DNA of 64,000 nucleotides from Mixophyes australis (Eukaryota; Chordata; Amphibia; Anura; Limnodynastidae), in the NCBI GenBank assembly GCA_036250195.1, contig JAVHZZ010000011.1:58160919-58224918 (forward strand), given 5' to 3'. The notes under the pieces are model-generated. The model saw only the letters and a list, made by a program, of their open reading frames with translations, had not been told where the DNA came from and did no database searches. The stretch's first letter is position 1, and the number at the start of each line of letters is the position of its first letter. Shown here one piece after another: positions 37,536 through 49,904 of this stretch. Position numbers and translations under genes: made by a program.

Positions 37536-37980
37536 TTAAGAAAGCAGGTAAACAAAAAATGTATTAGTCCAGCAAGTCCATGGCCTCCTTAGGTGTAGAA
37601 AAGAAGTGGCAAAGCCTGTCTGCCACCACTCAGAGCCTCGCTGGTAAGTGCATTGCGTAGGGCAGTTGCAAGTCCCGGAGCCGCTGTTTAATTTGGGTAA
37701 ATTGGGCTCTGCTCTTTTGAACCTCAATAGCCAAATCTGGAAAGACTGATACTACATGATCTTCATATTTAAGGGGCCCTTGCGTTTTGCCCAGACGAAC
37801 TACTGTGTCTGTCTCTGTAATGAAGCATCTTAGCTATGAACGTACAAGCCGGGGCCCCCGGCTGAGGGCGGAAGGTGATGTGCCCGCTCGACTGCAAACT
37901 GTGGCGTTTTATTATCACTTGCAAAGGGACTCCCCTACAGGAGATGCCTTGATGCTTACCGGTGAGCTTAACCCCAAAAA

Positions 37981-38044
<64 letters not shown>

Positions 38045-38550
38045 TATACTGTGACACATAGTGATTTATATATATTATTTTTTTCCGAGTGCCAAACATT
38101 TTTCTTTTATTGAAACTGTGGCGTGAAGGCCTCCCTGCCGAATGCACGGACAGGCCAAGTCTCAAGGAATATTTCAGGGGTGGAGACCTCTGCACGCTTG
38201 GGAAGGCCCACAAAGCGGATATTAATCCTACGGAGCTGGCACTCCATGTCAGACATTTTCTGTTTACACATGTTGACTTGAGTGGCTAAGTCTGGAATTT
38301 CTCCCCTCATGGGGGCTGTAACATCTTCTAGCAAGGATATACGATGCTCTGCCTCTCCAACTCGTTCCCTCATTTTTTGTAGATATTGCCGAATAAGGGA
38401 GAGATCAGATTGCACCTCACCTATATGATCCGTGACCCACTCTTCAGTGGAAGTTATAGCAAGAATGACTTGCTGAATGGAATCAGGGTCCTCTGTGAGT
38501 GTAGAAGGGCCATCAACTGGGGGAGCGTTCGATTTCGTGGATTGAGCCAT
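37536..38550 (-). pseudogene. L1-type ORF1, broken by (TA)n
   Basis: The N-terminal part (38107-38550) starts MAQSTKSNAPP, continues with a heptad-rich coiled-coil segment (IRQYLQKMRERVGEAEHRIS), and then has the block LRRINIRFVGLPKRAE typical of L1 ORF1 RNA-binding proteins (RRxNIRIxGLPE). The C-terminal domain is seen at 37536-37727 with frameshifts. A (TA)n expansion at 37985-38030 and AT-rich filler interrupt the middle. The protein would normally coat L1 RNA as a trimer; this copy is dead. Confidence 0.8.
37985..38045. repeat. (TA)n and (CA)n microsatellite
   Basis: About 23 TA repeats followed by ACACATA-type sequence inside L1 ORF1. Several spurious open frames rich in Ile and Tyr come from it. 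Confidence 0.95.
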
Positions 38551-39796
38551 GGAAGATGCTCAAGCATATTTCTCCAGTTTTGCAGTATTAGTCTTGCCCA
38601 TGTTTAAAAAGGGAAACAATGATGATTCAGGGGCAGCAACCCTACAAGCATACACTGAGACAGGAACCGATCAGGTCTGGTATATGTGCAGATAAGCATA
38701 GTACAGGGCAACTAACTATTGCAAGGGTTGACCGCTCAGATGTTTATTAAGAGTGTGATAGCAAAAATGTCAGTGAGACAGAGCAGTAATTGTGAAGCAC
38801 CACCAGATGGCAGCACACCTCCTCAGCACTTATTATGTAAAGGAGCAGCAGCTTGATCACCACTCTGTGCTATGTCTTTCTCCTTGCCAAAGGGGGATAC
38901 CATCCCTCTTTCTTGCCCCCTACTTGCAGGCATGTCTTGATAGCCAATGGGAAAGGATTGACCCAGAGTCAGGAAGGTACGAGATATATGTTCTTTGGCA
39001 CGTTGTGGTGCTAATACAGCATAAGCCCACCACAGGAGGAGGGTGAGAGGGGAAAGGACACTGGCAATACTGAGTTCCCGATCTCATGCATCCACATGAA
39101 GCCAGTCAATCACCAGTCCAGCGTTTATTTAGTGCTAGAAAGGGCAAGGAAAGCAGTTACAATGCACACAGTCAGCCCCCAGCTCCAGCGCCTGGTATTG
39201 TAATAGGTAGTGTATACCTACAGAGCTCATCAGGCAGCTGCACAGTCACAGGAAAGCTCCCAGAAGAGTAGGATGTGCACTTATAGCGGGACTCCGACTA
39301 ATACTTGTAATTGGAGGTCAGGGGAGTCCTGCAGCAGTATTTTGAGAGTCTGGACCACAGGAGGTAGCAGCTCACTCACCCAGCCGTAGCGCTCTGTCCA
39401 CTCCTGCCGCTTTCCAAGATAGCCTCTTCCCGCCTGACCTCTTGATGGATTCAAACAGCAGCACCCCGGCCAGCACCCCTCGACCTCCTGGGGGGGGGGT
39501 TGTATTCACCACAGAGCAGACGGTCCTTTCAATGAGAGAGGTGCCTTAGGTACTGGCCTGTATAGGAGTTAATCTGTCGACTTCACTACCCTCAGCCATG
39601 GATCAGCAAACACTCTCCACCACCCGGATAGCAGGAACCAAGCCCAGACCACTCCATGGAGACACCGGGAGTCCAACTAGTGAGTGGGTGCAAATTCTAC
39701 ATAGGTGGGTGCAGAGGAAAAAGTTATTTTTGCGGATATTCGTGGGAGAGTAAAACGCAGAGTGTCCTACTCCATGGACAGTCAAGCCACACCCCT
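38551..39796 (-). other. Probable L1 5' untranslated leader
   Basis: Lies directly upstream of ORF1 of the L1 and ends at AGGGGTGTGGCTTGACTG on the minus strand. It is more GC-rich than the neighbouring DNA and has no open frame of coding quality. I assign it to the L1 by position and length. Confidence 0.5.
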
Positions 39797-40851
39797 AATC
39801 ATATTTAGTAGTAGAGAGGAGCGCAACAATCTTCAGACTTCAACAAATTTTTCACTGCATGAGGCCCCGTCATTTGTGTTTCTTTTCAGAGGTTTAGAAG
39901 TTCATCTTCAAAGAACCAAAACGGAATACAGAAAAAGTAACATATTTGCATATATAATAAGTTACTTATTAAATGGACCATTTGCAATTTCAGTGCACAC
40001 AAGTGTGCTGTGAATCCTGCACAATATAACCACCTCAAACATTCCGACTTCTATTAATGACAGAATGTCTGACTCTTGCCTTAAGTGCGACTAACCAATG
40101 GTCTTGCGTTTGCATTAAAAAATGCAATGCCAATCCTCTTTTAAAAATGCAAATAATCATATGCACCATATGCAAGCATAAATGACCAAAGATTCCTATA
40201 TTGCAATAACCAGTAGCGTGCACTATAACTATACATCGCAGTGATGTCCAACGGCACTTCGATAAAAAATGAATTCCTCACTATAATTTTTCACGAGTTT
40301 CACATACGGTATAAGCACAACTAATATGAGCTGGACGTGTTCACATGCATTCATAAACGTGTCCAGAAAGCAAGCGGCTTCCTATTCATTTCAATGGTGT
40401 TTCCACCATGTGCACTGCATGCAGAAAACACATTGAAATTAAGAGGATATTGAAAATCAAGTATATTAAAAATAACTAAAATTTGGCCAGCACACCACAG
40501 TTGATTGCCATTATTAACAGGAAAACACACATCATGGGATTCCCCTGCCATAGAGGAACAAGCCCTGGCTGGAACTACTAGAAACTGTTTCTATTAGAGT
40601 ACAGGGAAACATGCATTCTCAAAAGCAAATTGCGGTAAGGCTAATCCTGGTGCCCCAGTGTAGTGGGTCCAGATGTCCTAAAATTTCTCATTGCTGCTTA
40701 CCCCACAGCCCAGGTGTGGCTGAATGAGCCCCAGGGACTGGCTGGCAGACTTTAGCCCAAGGGGCAAGCACACAGCACTGGCCCATAAGTAGCAGTCCAT
40801 TCATAAAGGGTGGATTTCGGTACTATATATTTATCAATATAAAAAGTGCCT
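39797..40851. other. Unclassified DNA
   Basis: No recognised repeat or coding sequence. Short open frames only. Confidence 0.4.
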
Positions 40852-41719
40852 TGTGACAGGATTGACCGCCTATGCCACCCTGTCTGCTGTTGCTGGGAAC
40901 CGGTTGGGCTTACTTTGCCACCGTTCCATTTTGTTATCCCAAATGCGCCCTCTTGTCGCAGTAGGAGGGGCTTACAAAGGCTGCCACCACTGGATTCCTC
41001 TATCGGGTTTCTTCTGGGTAACTAACGCTGCGAGTGTACCCGGTTACTGGTGTACCTTGGCTGGTACTCCTGACCACTTACTATGGATCAGGGATGCTGT
41101 GGATGGATCCCCGCTGACCTATCACACTGACCAGGGCTGCAGGGTAGCAGGCAGAGCGGTGGCACCGGAAAAGCTGGGTCCAACCTCAGAAACAGACGGA
41201 GAATGGATTAGATTTAGGATCTAATCTGCAGGTCACAGGAATACAGCAATATTGAAGATGTTTTCAGGCAGGTCTTTGAAGTTATGTTTATTTGCTCTCA
41301 CACTGGCTGAAGGTACCAGTGCTAAGGTCAGAAACAAGAAGAACAAGTTTTCAATACAAGCCAGTGCCTTTTATACAGTTTAGACAGAGTTTTTAGAATC
41401 AGGATGTAACCCGTTTACCAAAACATAGATTTACTTGCATTGCAAATCTAACAATATTTACACTTATCTGCGAAATTCCAGAAACACTGATGTCCTACAT
41501 CTTGTTTTTAGACGCAGGAAATCTGGCAGCACATATTTAATTAAACCTTCCTGTTTTCCTGTGAATCCTTACACATCAAAAAGATCCAATCAACATGAAT
41601 CCTTTCTTTAGACAGTCGCAGCATACACATTCCCAAAGACAGGTATAACCCCAAACAAAGCATTTCCTTACACCAAGTTATGCAAAAGGCTTTCAAAACA
41701 AAGGCTTATTGTATCAGAT

Positions 41720-41757
<38 letters not shown>

Positions 41758-41950
41758 AATAAGGCATTTCCTCTAGACAGGTTAAAACAGAAGAAAAAAA
41801 TTTCTACCCTGGTCTCAGAAATAACGATTTCCTATCAAAATACACACAATATCAAAAATAAGTGCATTGGCAATTATATAAATAAGCGCACTGCGCTATT
41901 TCCTTTAAATAAATTTATACCATAAGTTATTTATACATGATCCAGTCACA
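40852..41950 (-). mobile_element. Solo LTR, minus orientation
   Basis: The sequence runs TGTGACAGGAT to ATCCAGTCACA, so the minus strand also begins TG and ends CA. It is a diverged inverted copy of 42237-43310 along its whole length (shared GGGCTTACTTTGCCACC, CCCAAATGCGCCCTCT, GTAGGAGGGGCTTAC and, at the other end, GCGCTATTTCC). On the minus strand it has a TATA-like TATAAAAGGCACTG and a polyadenylation signal in the right order. A short (AT)n lies at 41722-41754. No target duplication is visible. No internal retroelement sequence is attached. Confidence 0.72.
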
Positions 41951-42236
41951 CTTCCCCAGCATTAATTCATATTCACATTTAATAAATAGCCCTCCTCCCC
42001 AAACTCAGCCCCATATTCAATGAACAGCCCAAACCACCACAGCATTAAAAGTCCCATCACCTTGCCTCAAATTAATAGTCCCCCACTATCCAATAGCCCC
42101 ACCAATAAATTTTCCACACCATCACCCCACAAATAAAATAGCACCCATTAAAAAAATATTCCCCACCATTTATTTAAATACCTCCATCACTATATTAAGA
42201 CCCCCCTTCCCTCACACATTATATTAACATACTCCC
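41951..42236. repeat. Decayed C-rich repeat between the two LTRs
   Basis: A loose periodicity of CCCCACC-type and AATA-type blocks. Its end, CCCTCACACATTATATTAAC, resembles the unit of the minisatellite that starts at 43316, so both probably belong to one older array that the second LTR split. Confidence 0.5.
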
Positions 42237-43310
42237 TGTGACTGGATCACTGATAAATAACTTTTGGTATGAATTTATTTAAAGGAAATAGCGCAGGGCG
42301 CTGATTTATATAAATTGCCAATGCACTTATTTTTAAAATTGTGTATGTTTTGAGATATGAAATCGTTATTTCTGAGATCAGGGTAGAAACTGTTTTTTCC
42401 TGTTTTCACCTTACTAAAGGATATGCCTTATTTCTGATGCATATATCTGATACAATAGGCCTTTGTGGATAGAGGTCTTAGGTGTATTGGGATGTATTTT
42501 GTATGGAAGTGTCATTGTTTGGGATTCGTAAGGTTGCTAGTGGAAACCTCCAATTAGGCATATGCGGAAGGGAGTCCAATAGCAGGAAGTGCTAACAAAG
42601 TTTTGTGATGAAGTGTCATGCCTGCTCTGGCCAAAGGGCCAGCAGGGGGTCGTTACTGTGTTTTGTCCAGAGTGAATTTCATAGATAAGCGCAACTTTTG
42701 TTAACTTTGCAATGCATGTAAATCCATGTGTGTGTAAATAGAGTATATCCTGATGCTAAAATAGCCTGTGTCTGAAATGTATAAAAGGCACTGTCTTGTA
42801 TTTGAAATGTGTTCTTCTGATTTTCATCTGACCTGATCACACTGGTATCTTCCACCAGTGTGTGAGAGTAAATAAACATCTTGCTTCAAGACCTGCATGA
42901 AAACATCTTCAATATTGCTGTATTCCTGTGATCTACAGATTAGACCCTAAATCTACTCCGTTCGCCGGCTGTCTGAGGTTTGGACCAAAGCTTTGAGTAC
43001 CACCGCTCTGCCCGCTATCCAGCAGCCCTGGTCAGTGCGATAGGCCAGGGGGAGATCCATCCACAGCAACCCTGATCTATCGTGAGAAGTCAGGTACACC
43101 AGCAATGAGGTGCGCTAGCAGCGTCAACTACCTGGAAGAAACCCGGTTCTGGATGTCGGCATAGGAGTCCAGTGGTGGCAGCCTTTGTAAGCCCCTCCTA
43201 CTGCGGAAAGAGGGTGCATTTGGGATAACGAAAGGGAACGGTGGCAAAGTAAGCCCAGCTGGTTCCCAGTAACAACAGATAGGGTGGCATAGGCGGTCCA
43301 TCCTGTCACC
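42237..43310 (+). mobile_element. Solo LTR, plus orientation, with 5-bp target duplication
   Basis: Starts TGTGACTGGATCACTG and ends TCCTGTCAC with the last base changed. CTCCC occurs at 42232-42236 and 43311-43315, a 5-bp target duplication typical of LTR retrotransposons. TATAAAAGGCACTG lies near 42781 and AATAAACATC near 42871, in the order and spacing of U3-R-U5. It is the inverted partner of 40852-41950. It inserted into C-rich repeat DNA. Confidence 0.75.
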
Positions 43311-43315
43311 CTCCC

Positions 43316-44955
43316 CCCTTCACAAACACATTATGCCGACGTGACTCCCACCACACACACATTCATACATTATGCTGACGTGCCTCCCGCCAAACATTAT
43401 GCCGGCGTGCCCCCCCCCTCACACACACATTATGCAGACGTGCCCCCCCTCACACACACATTATGCCGACTTGGCCCCTCCCACCTCACACACATTATGC
43501 CGACGTGCCCCCCCTCACACACACACACATTATGCCGACGTCCGTCCCCCCACACACATTATGCCGACATGGCCCCCCCCCCCACCTCACACACATTATG
43601 CCGACGTGCCCCCCCTCACACACACGCGCATTATGCCGACGTGCCCCCCCCTCACACACACGCGCATTATGCCGACGTTTCCCCCCCCTCACACACGCGC
43701 ATTATGCCGTGCCCCCCTCACACACACGCGCATTATGCCGACGTGCCCCCCCTCACACACACGCGCATTATGCCGACGTGCCCCCCCCCTCACACACACG
43801 CGCATTATGCCGACGTGCCCCCCCCCTCACACACACGCGCATTATGCCGACGTGCCCCTTCTTCACACACGCATTACGCCGACGTGCCCCTCCCTCACAC
43901 ACGCATTACGACGACGTGCCCCTCCCTCACACGCATTACGACGCCGTGCCCCTCCCTCACACACGCATTACGCCGACGTGCCCCTCCCTCACACACGCAT
44001 TACGCCGACGTGCCCCTCCCTCACACACGCATTACGCCGACGTGCCCCTCCCTCACACACGCATTACGCCGACGTGCCCCTCCCTCACACACGCATTACG
44101 CCGACGTGCCCCTCCCTCACACACGCATTACGCCGATGTGCCCCCCCTCACACATTATGCCGACGTGACCCCCCTCACACACGCGTTATGCCGACGTGAC
44201 CCCCCCTACACACACGCGTTATGCCGACGTGCCCCCACCCCTACACACACGCATTATGCAGACGTGCGCCCCCCCTCACACGCATTGTGCCGACATGCCC
44301 CCCCCCCCACACGCATTGTGCCGACGTGCCCCCCCCCTCACACGCATTGTGCCGACGTGCCCCCCCCCCCCCTCACACACACGCATTGTGCCGACGTGCC
44401 CCCCCCCCTCACACACGCATTGTGCCGACGTGCCCCCCCCCTCACACACGAGCATTGTGCCGACGTGCCCCCCCCCTCACACACGAGCATTGTGCCGACG
44501 TGCCCCCCCTCACACACGAGCATTGTGCCGACGTGCCCCCCCCCCCTCACACACGCGCATTGTGCCGACGTGCCCCCCCCCCTCACACACGCGCATTGTG
44601 CCGACGTGCCCCCCCTCACACACACGCATTATGCCGACGTGCCCCCCCTCACACATTATGCCGACGTGGCCACCCCCTCACACATTATGCCGACGTGCCC
44701 CCCCCCCCACACACGCGCATTATGCCGACGTGCCTCCCCCTCACACGCATTATGCCGACGTGCCCCCCCTTACACACACGCATTATGCAGACGTGCCCCC
44801 CCTACACACACGCATTATGCCGACGTGCCCCCCCTCACACACACACGCATTATGCCGACGTGCCCCCCCTCACACACACACACGCATTATGCCGACATGC
44901 CCCCCCCACACACACGCATTATGCCGACGTGCCCCCCCTCACACACATTACGCTG
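43316..44955 (+). repeat. C-rich ~32-bp minisatellite
   Basis: About 50 units of the form CCCCCCTCACACACACGC, then GCATTATGCCGACGTG, with unit lengths of about 27-37 bp from C-run and CA-run variation. Sub-blocks are visible: ATTATG units, then ATTACG units with TCCCT (43865-44130), then ATTGTG units (44280-44620), then ATTATG again. Long open frames on both strands across it are repeat products. Confidence 0.95.
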
Positions 44956-46375
44956 ATGTGCGCGCCCCTGCTTGGTTGCTGGTCCCAGAGGAGGGGTCAG
45001 CCACCAAGCAAGAGAGACTTGGGCCTCTCTTTACACCGACCCAAAAAAGACTTTGCCTGTCCGGCCGGGGGGCATATGCCCCTCTGCCCCATGGCCTAAC
45101 CCGCCACTGACGAGCCCTGCTACAAGGGATTCTTGTATTCTAAAGTGATCATTTTGTAACTCAAAAGTTTAATACTGCATATTTGTAAAACACTGCAAAG
45201 AATAATAAAAAAAAAAAAAAAAAAAAACAAACGTAAAAAAACAGAGAAAAATGAGAGAAAAATCAATTGACCATGAATGTCAAAAACTGCTCAACAAATT
45301 AAAAGTATTTTCCATTGCTAGCCACTATATGACATGCAATACTACTTGATTTGGCCACAATAGAGATTAAGCCTTTAATGATAATTGGAATAAAAAAAAA
45401 AAAAAATGTATGTATGGATTGCAGCCCATGTGGCCACGTCTTTCACTATTCCAGCATTGGTCCTACAGGAGTTCCATAAGACCACTGCTTTTACAGTGAA
45501 TTACACGACCACAGAGGCCTCGATCAATACTACCTAGCTGGACAGATGCCAGTGCAAGACACTGAATGGTAAACATTTTTTTTTATCAGTATCCGGCTCC
45601 TGTAGGATTCAAATAATAGGACCCTGCCCAGTTGCTACAGAGAAGGATACAGCAAAGTGAAAACAAGCCCTTTTGTTGGCAATAAAACCCATTTTGTCCT
45701 GTGATAAAAAAAAAAAGCCAGAGCCCTACACCTAAAACAACCTTTTAGAAAGGGGCCAGTGCTGTGTCCAGCAGGCCAAAATTTGACAAGTGCAATTTTA
45801 TAAGTGCTGTAGACACTCTGAAATGGAACAAACAGCATACAAAAAGAATTGCAATGCATGCAGGGGCATATGTGAACACAAATAGTTGCAAACATAGAAT
45901 AGGTTTTACACAGGTGTCTGCATTGAGCACCATTTAAATTGTAGTTGGGAGCCTTATGTCTTGGCCTGAATCCATAGAAAGGGTACCCGTTACTGTGATT
46001 CACACTTCATTATGCTATTTTACCTGTAACCTGTGGAAAATGATAATTCAAGCGATTGAAAGAAAAGGGAACCCCCCCCCCCCCCCCCCCACTATACTTT
46101 TAAAGTCCAATGTTCAGTAGCAGACTCAGTCTGCAGAGTGTCAGTCAAACAAAAAAAAGACAACAATATATGTACACATATCAGTGTTGCAGGCACAATT
46201 CCCAAAGTGAAACTCCTGCAGAGCATATGGAAGGATGTTGCCCAATGGTATTAAATGTTACTTATCCTCATGGATCATCCATCTACGGACGCTGACTTTC
46301 CCAGATGCATAAATGTAGAAAAATATTGCTGTTGAGTAAATAGAAAACATACAGTACTGATACTTGGTAGAGTTA
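44956..46375. other. Unclassified DNA with A and C homopolymer tracts
   Basis: Contains an A run near 45209-45226, another near 45392 and a C run of about 20 at 46071-46090. No coding sequence or element ends recognised. Confidence 0.45.
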
Positions 46376-46690
46376 GACTGCGAAGAGGTTAAGTTGGTGG
46401 AGGACAGCTTGCAGGTGATGGTCATAGAAAACAAAAGATGTATTAAAGAAAACAGACTGAGCAGAGTCTGAGGAAAACAAGAATAGAATAGTCAGTTCAC
46501 TGAGGCCAATAGATGAGGTTAGAGAAAGTAGTTTGTTAGCAAAAGAAGAATGTGGATAATCAAAATGGTAGTTGAAATCACACATGATGATGGTCGGGTT
46601 GTCAGAGGATAAGTAGTAAGGGAGTCAGGCTGAGAAATGTTCAAGGAAATGTAGATGTGGTCCAGGGGAACAATAAATCACAGTAACATG
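46376..46690 (-). pseudogene. L2-type LINE endonuclease fragment
   Basis: Minus-strand translation reads MCDFNYHFDYPHSSFANKLL, then SLTSSIGLSEL and a later DHHLQAVLH. This matches the L2 endonuclease pattern GDFNxHxDxPxxxxAxxFLSLxSSxGLxQ followed by a DHH block. The usual Gly before the Asp is Cys. The fragment is isolated; the matching RT is not found nearby. Confidence 0.7.
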
Positions 46691-47879
46691 CATAGAGAGG
46701 AGGTTGAATATATTGATAATATGTACATAACTGGATAGTATGTTCAGTAATGTTCACTTTGCAAAAGCTTAACAAGCAGAAATCTGCAAATTATTACATC
46801 ATGGCTAGCACCAAACTCCACTAGTATGCCTACATAAGACCTACACCAGGGAAATTATTTGGGAACCAATGCAAGGCACAGCATTTTCTAAAAGCCACAT
46901 ACTTGGTAATCAAGTCAGCATTATTGAGATAATGCAGGATCCATTTTTGCCAAAAACATTGTTAATGTGAAGACTCCCAGAAAATGTAGGTATATATAAC
47001 TGTGTCCCAAAGAAACCATCACAAGGACATGATGTGACCACTGTAGTTTAAGACTATTAAACTGTTTGGTTTATTCACGGATAGAAAACAACAGTGACTC
47101 TCAAAGCTGTCAAGCTGATTAACAACTATGTCCTTTTATCAGAAATGTGCCCAAAACTGTGCCCGATATTTCAGATATAGTCTGACGAGTGACTAAAATA
47201 GAGGTACAATTAAGTTTGCATCACATCATCTATTTCCTTTTATGCATCACATGATTTAAGCAGCCTTCGCAGCATTGTCATTTAGTTGCCATTCAGTGCC
47301 ATTTTTCCCCTAACTACAGTATTCCAATCTTATGTATCTCCAATTTTAACCATATTGAATGCTTTTAAAAAATCTGAACTATCATATCCACTGCCCAACC
47401 TAGATCCAGCTTACACCTTCCCTATTTATTTAAAGGTATTCTAAGGAACACTTATTTTATAATTTATCCAAGTGATTTTAGGCTTGCTGGCCTCTAATTA
47501 TCTGGCTGTTTTTGAAACTTTATAAATATTGGTACATTTACTTATGCCAGTCATGTGGTAGTTAAAGTAAATTATCTCTTACAAGCACATTTCTTAGCAT
47601 CATTCCCTCTCCTCTGACTACAATGGCAGCCCTAATGAATGGGTTAACTCCATGGGCAAAGGCAGGGAAAAGAAAAGCAAGCATGGATCAGGAGCCTGCT
47701 CCCGAGAAGCCAAAGAGCACCTGCCCAAGTTAAAGCTCTAGGTGAAGGTGTATTTTTGGGGTCTCCATTAAAATAGTTAGTTACAATTACTTCTGCAGTT
47801 CCACTCCTGAACCTGTGGGGAAAAAAAAACAAACCAGAAAAACTCATAATAGGGCTTGTAGAGCACATGACAAGGAGCT
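46691..47879. other. Unclassified DNA
   Basis: No element or gene recognised in this stretch. Confidence 0.4.
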
Positions 47880-48640
47880 ATCCGGCTAACTGCGAATTAT
47901 GCAGAGACTTTATGTATTGACTGGGAAAGCAGTAAAGAACCAGCCCCCAGAACAATTTGAATAATTTAATGATGAAGTCCTTTCTGAATAGTGAAGCAGT
48001 TAAGTGGAATACAATTCCAAAAGTGGATGTAGTTGTAGCCAATTTTTCAGCCAAAATTACTATTCCACTGTAAGATGGAGGTTCAGTATATCTCATCACT
48101 TACCACGTGATCTTCAAAGGTCTTCTTCCTCATCAATATCTTATCAACACTGCATAGAAACCAGGAGATCGTATCCTAAGCAGTTTTGGAGTAATACATC
48201 TAAACCACCTTTTTGCCCTTCAGGGGCAAAGGAGGATTTAGACCAAACTGCCATAAGGAGACATTTAAGTAAAGTCCAGAAATCCTTCCTCCCCAATGAG
48301 TCTTGAGGCGCTTAGCAGTAGTCTACAGATGTTGATGTAAAAGACTTTAGTTTCCATTATTTAGAGAGGCACCGGCTTCTATTACAATAATTTTCTAGTA
48401 GAGAAGCAATCAGGAATTTTCAGACAATTTTGAAATTAAGGATCGACCACTTTGTGTAGACAAAGCATTTTTGGATGGAGTCACTAAGTTCTATTATCAA
48501 GAGAGAAAGGAGATATTTTGATATTAATAGATTGACAAGATGCATATCACACATTTCAGTGACAGCACAACCCCATTGTTTTCACAGAATTTTTTGTTCA
48601 GCTACACCGGAGGGAGGTGTTGCTACTCCCTAAATTAAAT
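47880..48640 (+). pseudogene. DIRS-like retrotransposon: gag end and RT start
   Basis: The plus frames give KWNTIPKVDVVVANFSAKIT then IPL-DGGSV, resembling a DIRS gag block. Then come a Ser-rich and Pro-rich tail near 48100-48300 and ILKLRIDHFV, TKHFWMESLSSII (48430-48500). The last resembles the start of the DIRS reverse transcriptase (LNLRxLNxFVxTxHFRMESLxSII). Many frameshifts. Reading breaks off near 48640 and resumes at about 51060. Confidence 0.65.
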
Positions 48641-49590
48641 AGATAAAAAAACACGTAGTAGAAAATGCTAAAAGTGATATGTACTATTAATAAATGTCTA
48701 CCTAGCCTAATACTTAGTGTAGACAAAATAAGGCCTATACCAAATACATGTTAAATTAAATTACAATGAATTACTCATAAACAACAGAATTCATACTCTG
48801 GGATTTGTCAATTCAACAGATTCATTTTTTTTTTTTTGTTTACAATAAACCCCTCTGGTGGTGTTATTGATGCCTACAAGTGGCTGTATGTGGGGCTCAG
48901 CACTGGGGCCCAGAGGAGACACATCAGAATGTTGCTTAGCAACAAGGCTGGTATGGGAGTTGGCAGTTGGTGTAAGACAGTTAGTGCCAAGACCTGGCAG
49001 GAGGAGTGAGGTCTGGTTGTTTAGAAGGGGTAATCGCTCACTGTATTAGGTGGAGCACCAGACCTTCAGGGAAAGAAAGCCCTCTGAATAAGGACTAGAG
49101 AGAGTCCTGTGAGAGATAGGGGAATAGCAGTGCAGAGCAGTGTGGCTGCATGTAAGAGATAGAGAACCTCTGGAGAGGGTTAGAGTAGAAGTGCTACAAG
49201 GAGCAGTAAGCTACAGTTCAGAATTACACAGTGAGTGAACACTGCTGTGAGTGAGAAATATGAGCTATAAAATCACCATTTTAAATGTGACCTCCCAATT
49301 AATATGCAACAGGAGATGTATATAGGAACTGTACGTGTTTACTTTATCACAGCAACAGTTTAAGAATGTGCTGGAGTGAAGGGGAGTGTAAAGAGTTTAT
49401 TTTGCAATATAGGGATGGTCTTGTGCCCAAACTGAGACATCTGATTGCACTGCACCACCAAGTTACATCACCTGTGTCCCAACATCTTCAAAGAGACTAT
49501 AAAAATAAACTGCATGTGCAGGGACCCTCTGGTCATTTACCTACACACCAGGAGCTAGCCAGGGCTGAGAAGGAGTAGTACTGTCTAACC
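48641..49590. other. Unclassified DNA interrupting the DIRS remnant
   Basis: Holds a T-run near 48828 and a G-rich part with AGAGATAG-type motifs (48870-49250). The part from about 48845 to 49590, together with 50970-51060, may be one inserted sequence, because the hAT that follows sits inside it. Not identified; an LTR is possible but terminal TG/CA ends were not found. Confidence 0.4.
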
Positions 49591-49904
49591 CAGTGGTTCC
49601 CAAACTTTCTCAGTTCGATGCACCCTTAGGGTCTCCAAAACATTTTATTCAAGGAACCCCTAAGTCCAAATAATTACGTGGTAGTCCCAATTTTTAAGTA
49701 TTTGGGTCAAAATAACGTAATAAGTATTTTGGTCAGGACAGAGATACTTATTAAGTTTTTGCAAAACGAATACACATAAATCCAACGAAAATTGAGAAAA
49801 AAAAATGATATTTATTTCAAAACAACAATTTACAGCACTCATTAACACTCAAACAAAATAAAACAACAATATGTACAAAAATGTTGTACATTTTTGTTGC
49901 CCCT

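Larger units (their letters stand above)
33560..39796 (-). mobile_element. Near full-length L1-type LINE, defective
   Basis: In the last unit the minus-strand L1 is uninterrupted and runs beyond the array. From high to low coordinates: a 5' leader beginning near AGGGGTGTGGCTTG (minus, about 39796), ORF1 (38550 to about 37536), ORF2 with endonuclease (about 37068-36080), RT (about 35240-34700) and a C-terminal part to about 33700. The total is about 6.2 kb, a normal full length. Stops, frameshifts, a foldback MITE in the endonuclease and a (TA)n expansion in ORF1 show that it is inactive. The 5' and 3' ends are estimates; no target duplication was found. Confidence 0.78.

Noticed and set aside
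37769..38213. Open frames rich in Ile-Tyr
   Set aside because: They are made by a (TA)n microsatellite inside L1 ORF1.
40853..41224. 123-codon open frame
   Set aside because: Lies antisense within a solo LTR; the same sequence recurs as LTR fragments at 43100-43310 and 56634.
43341..45110. Long His- and Pro-rich open frames
   Set aside because: Products of the C-rich minisatellite; several overlapping frames are open at once and shift with the C-run length.
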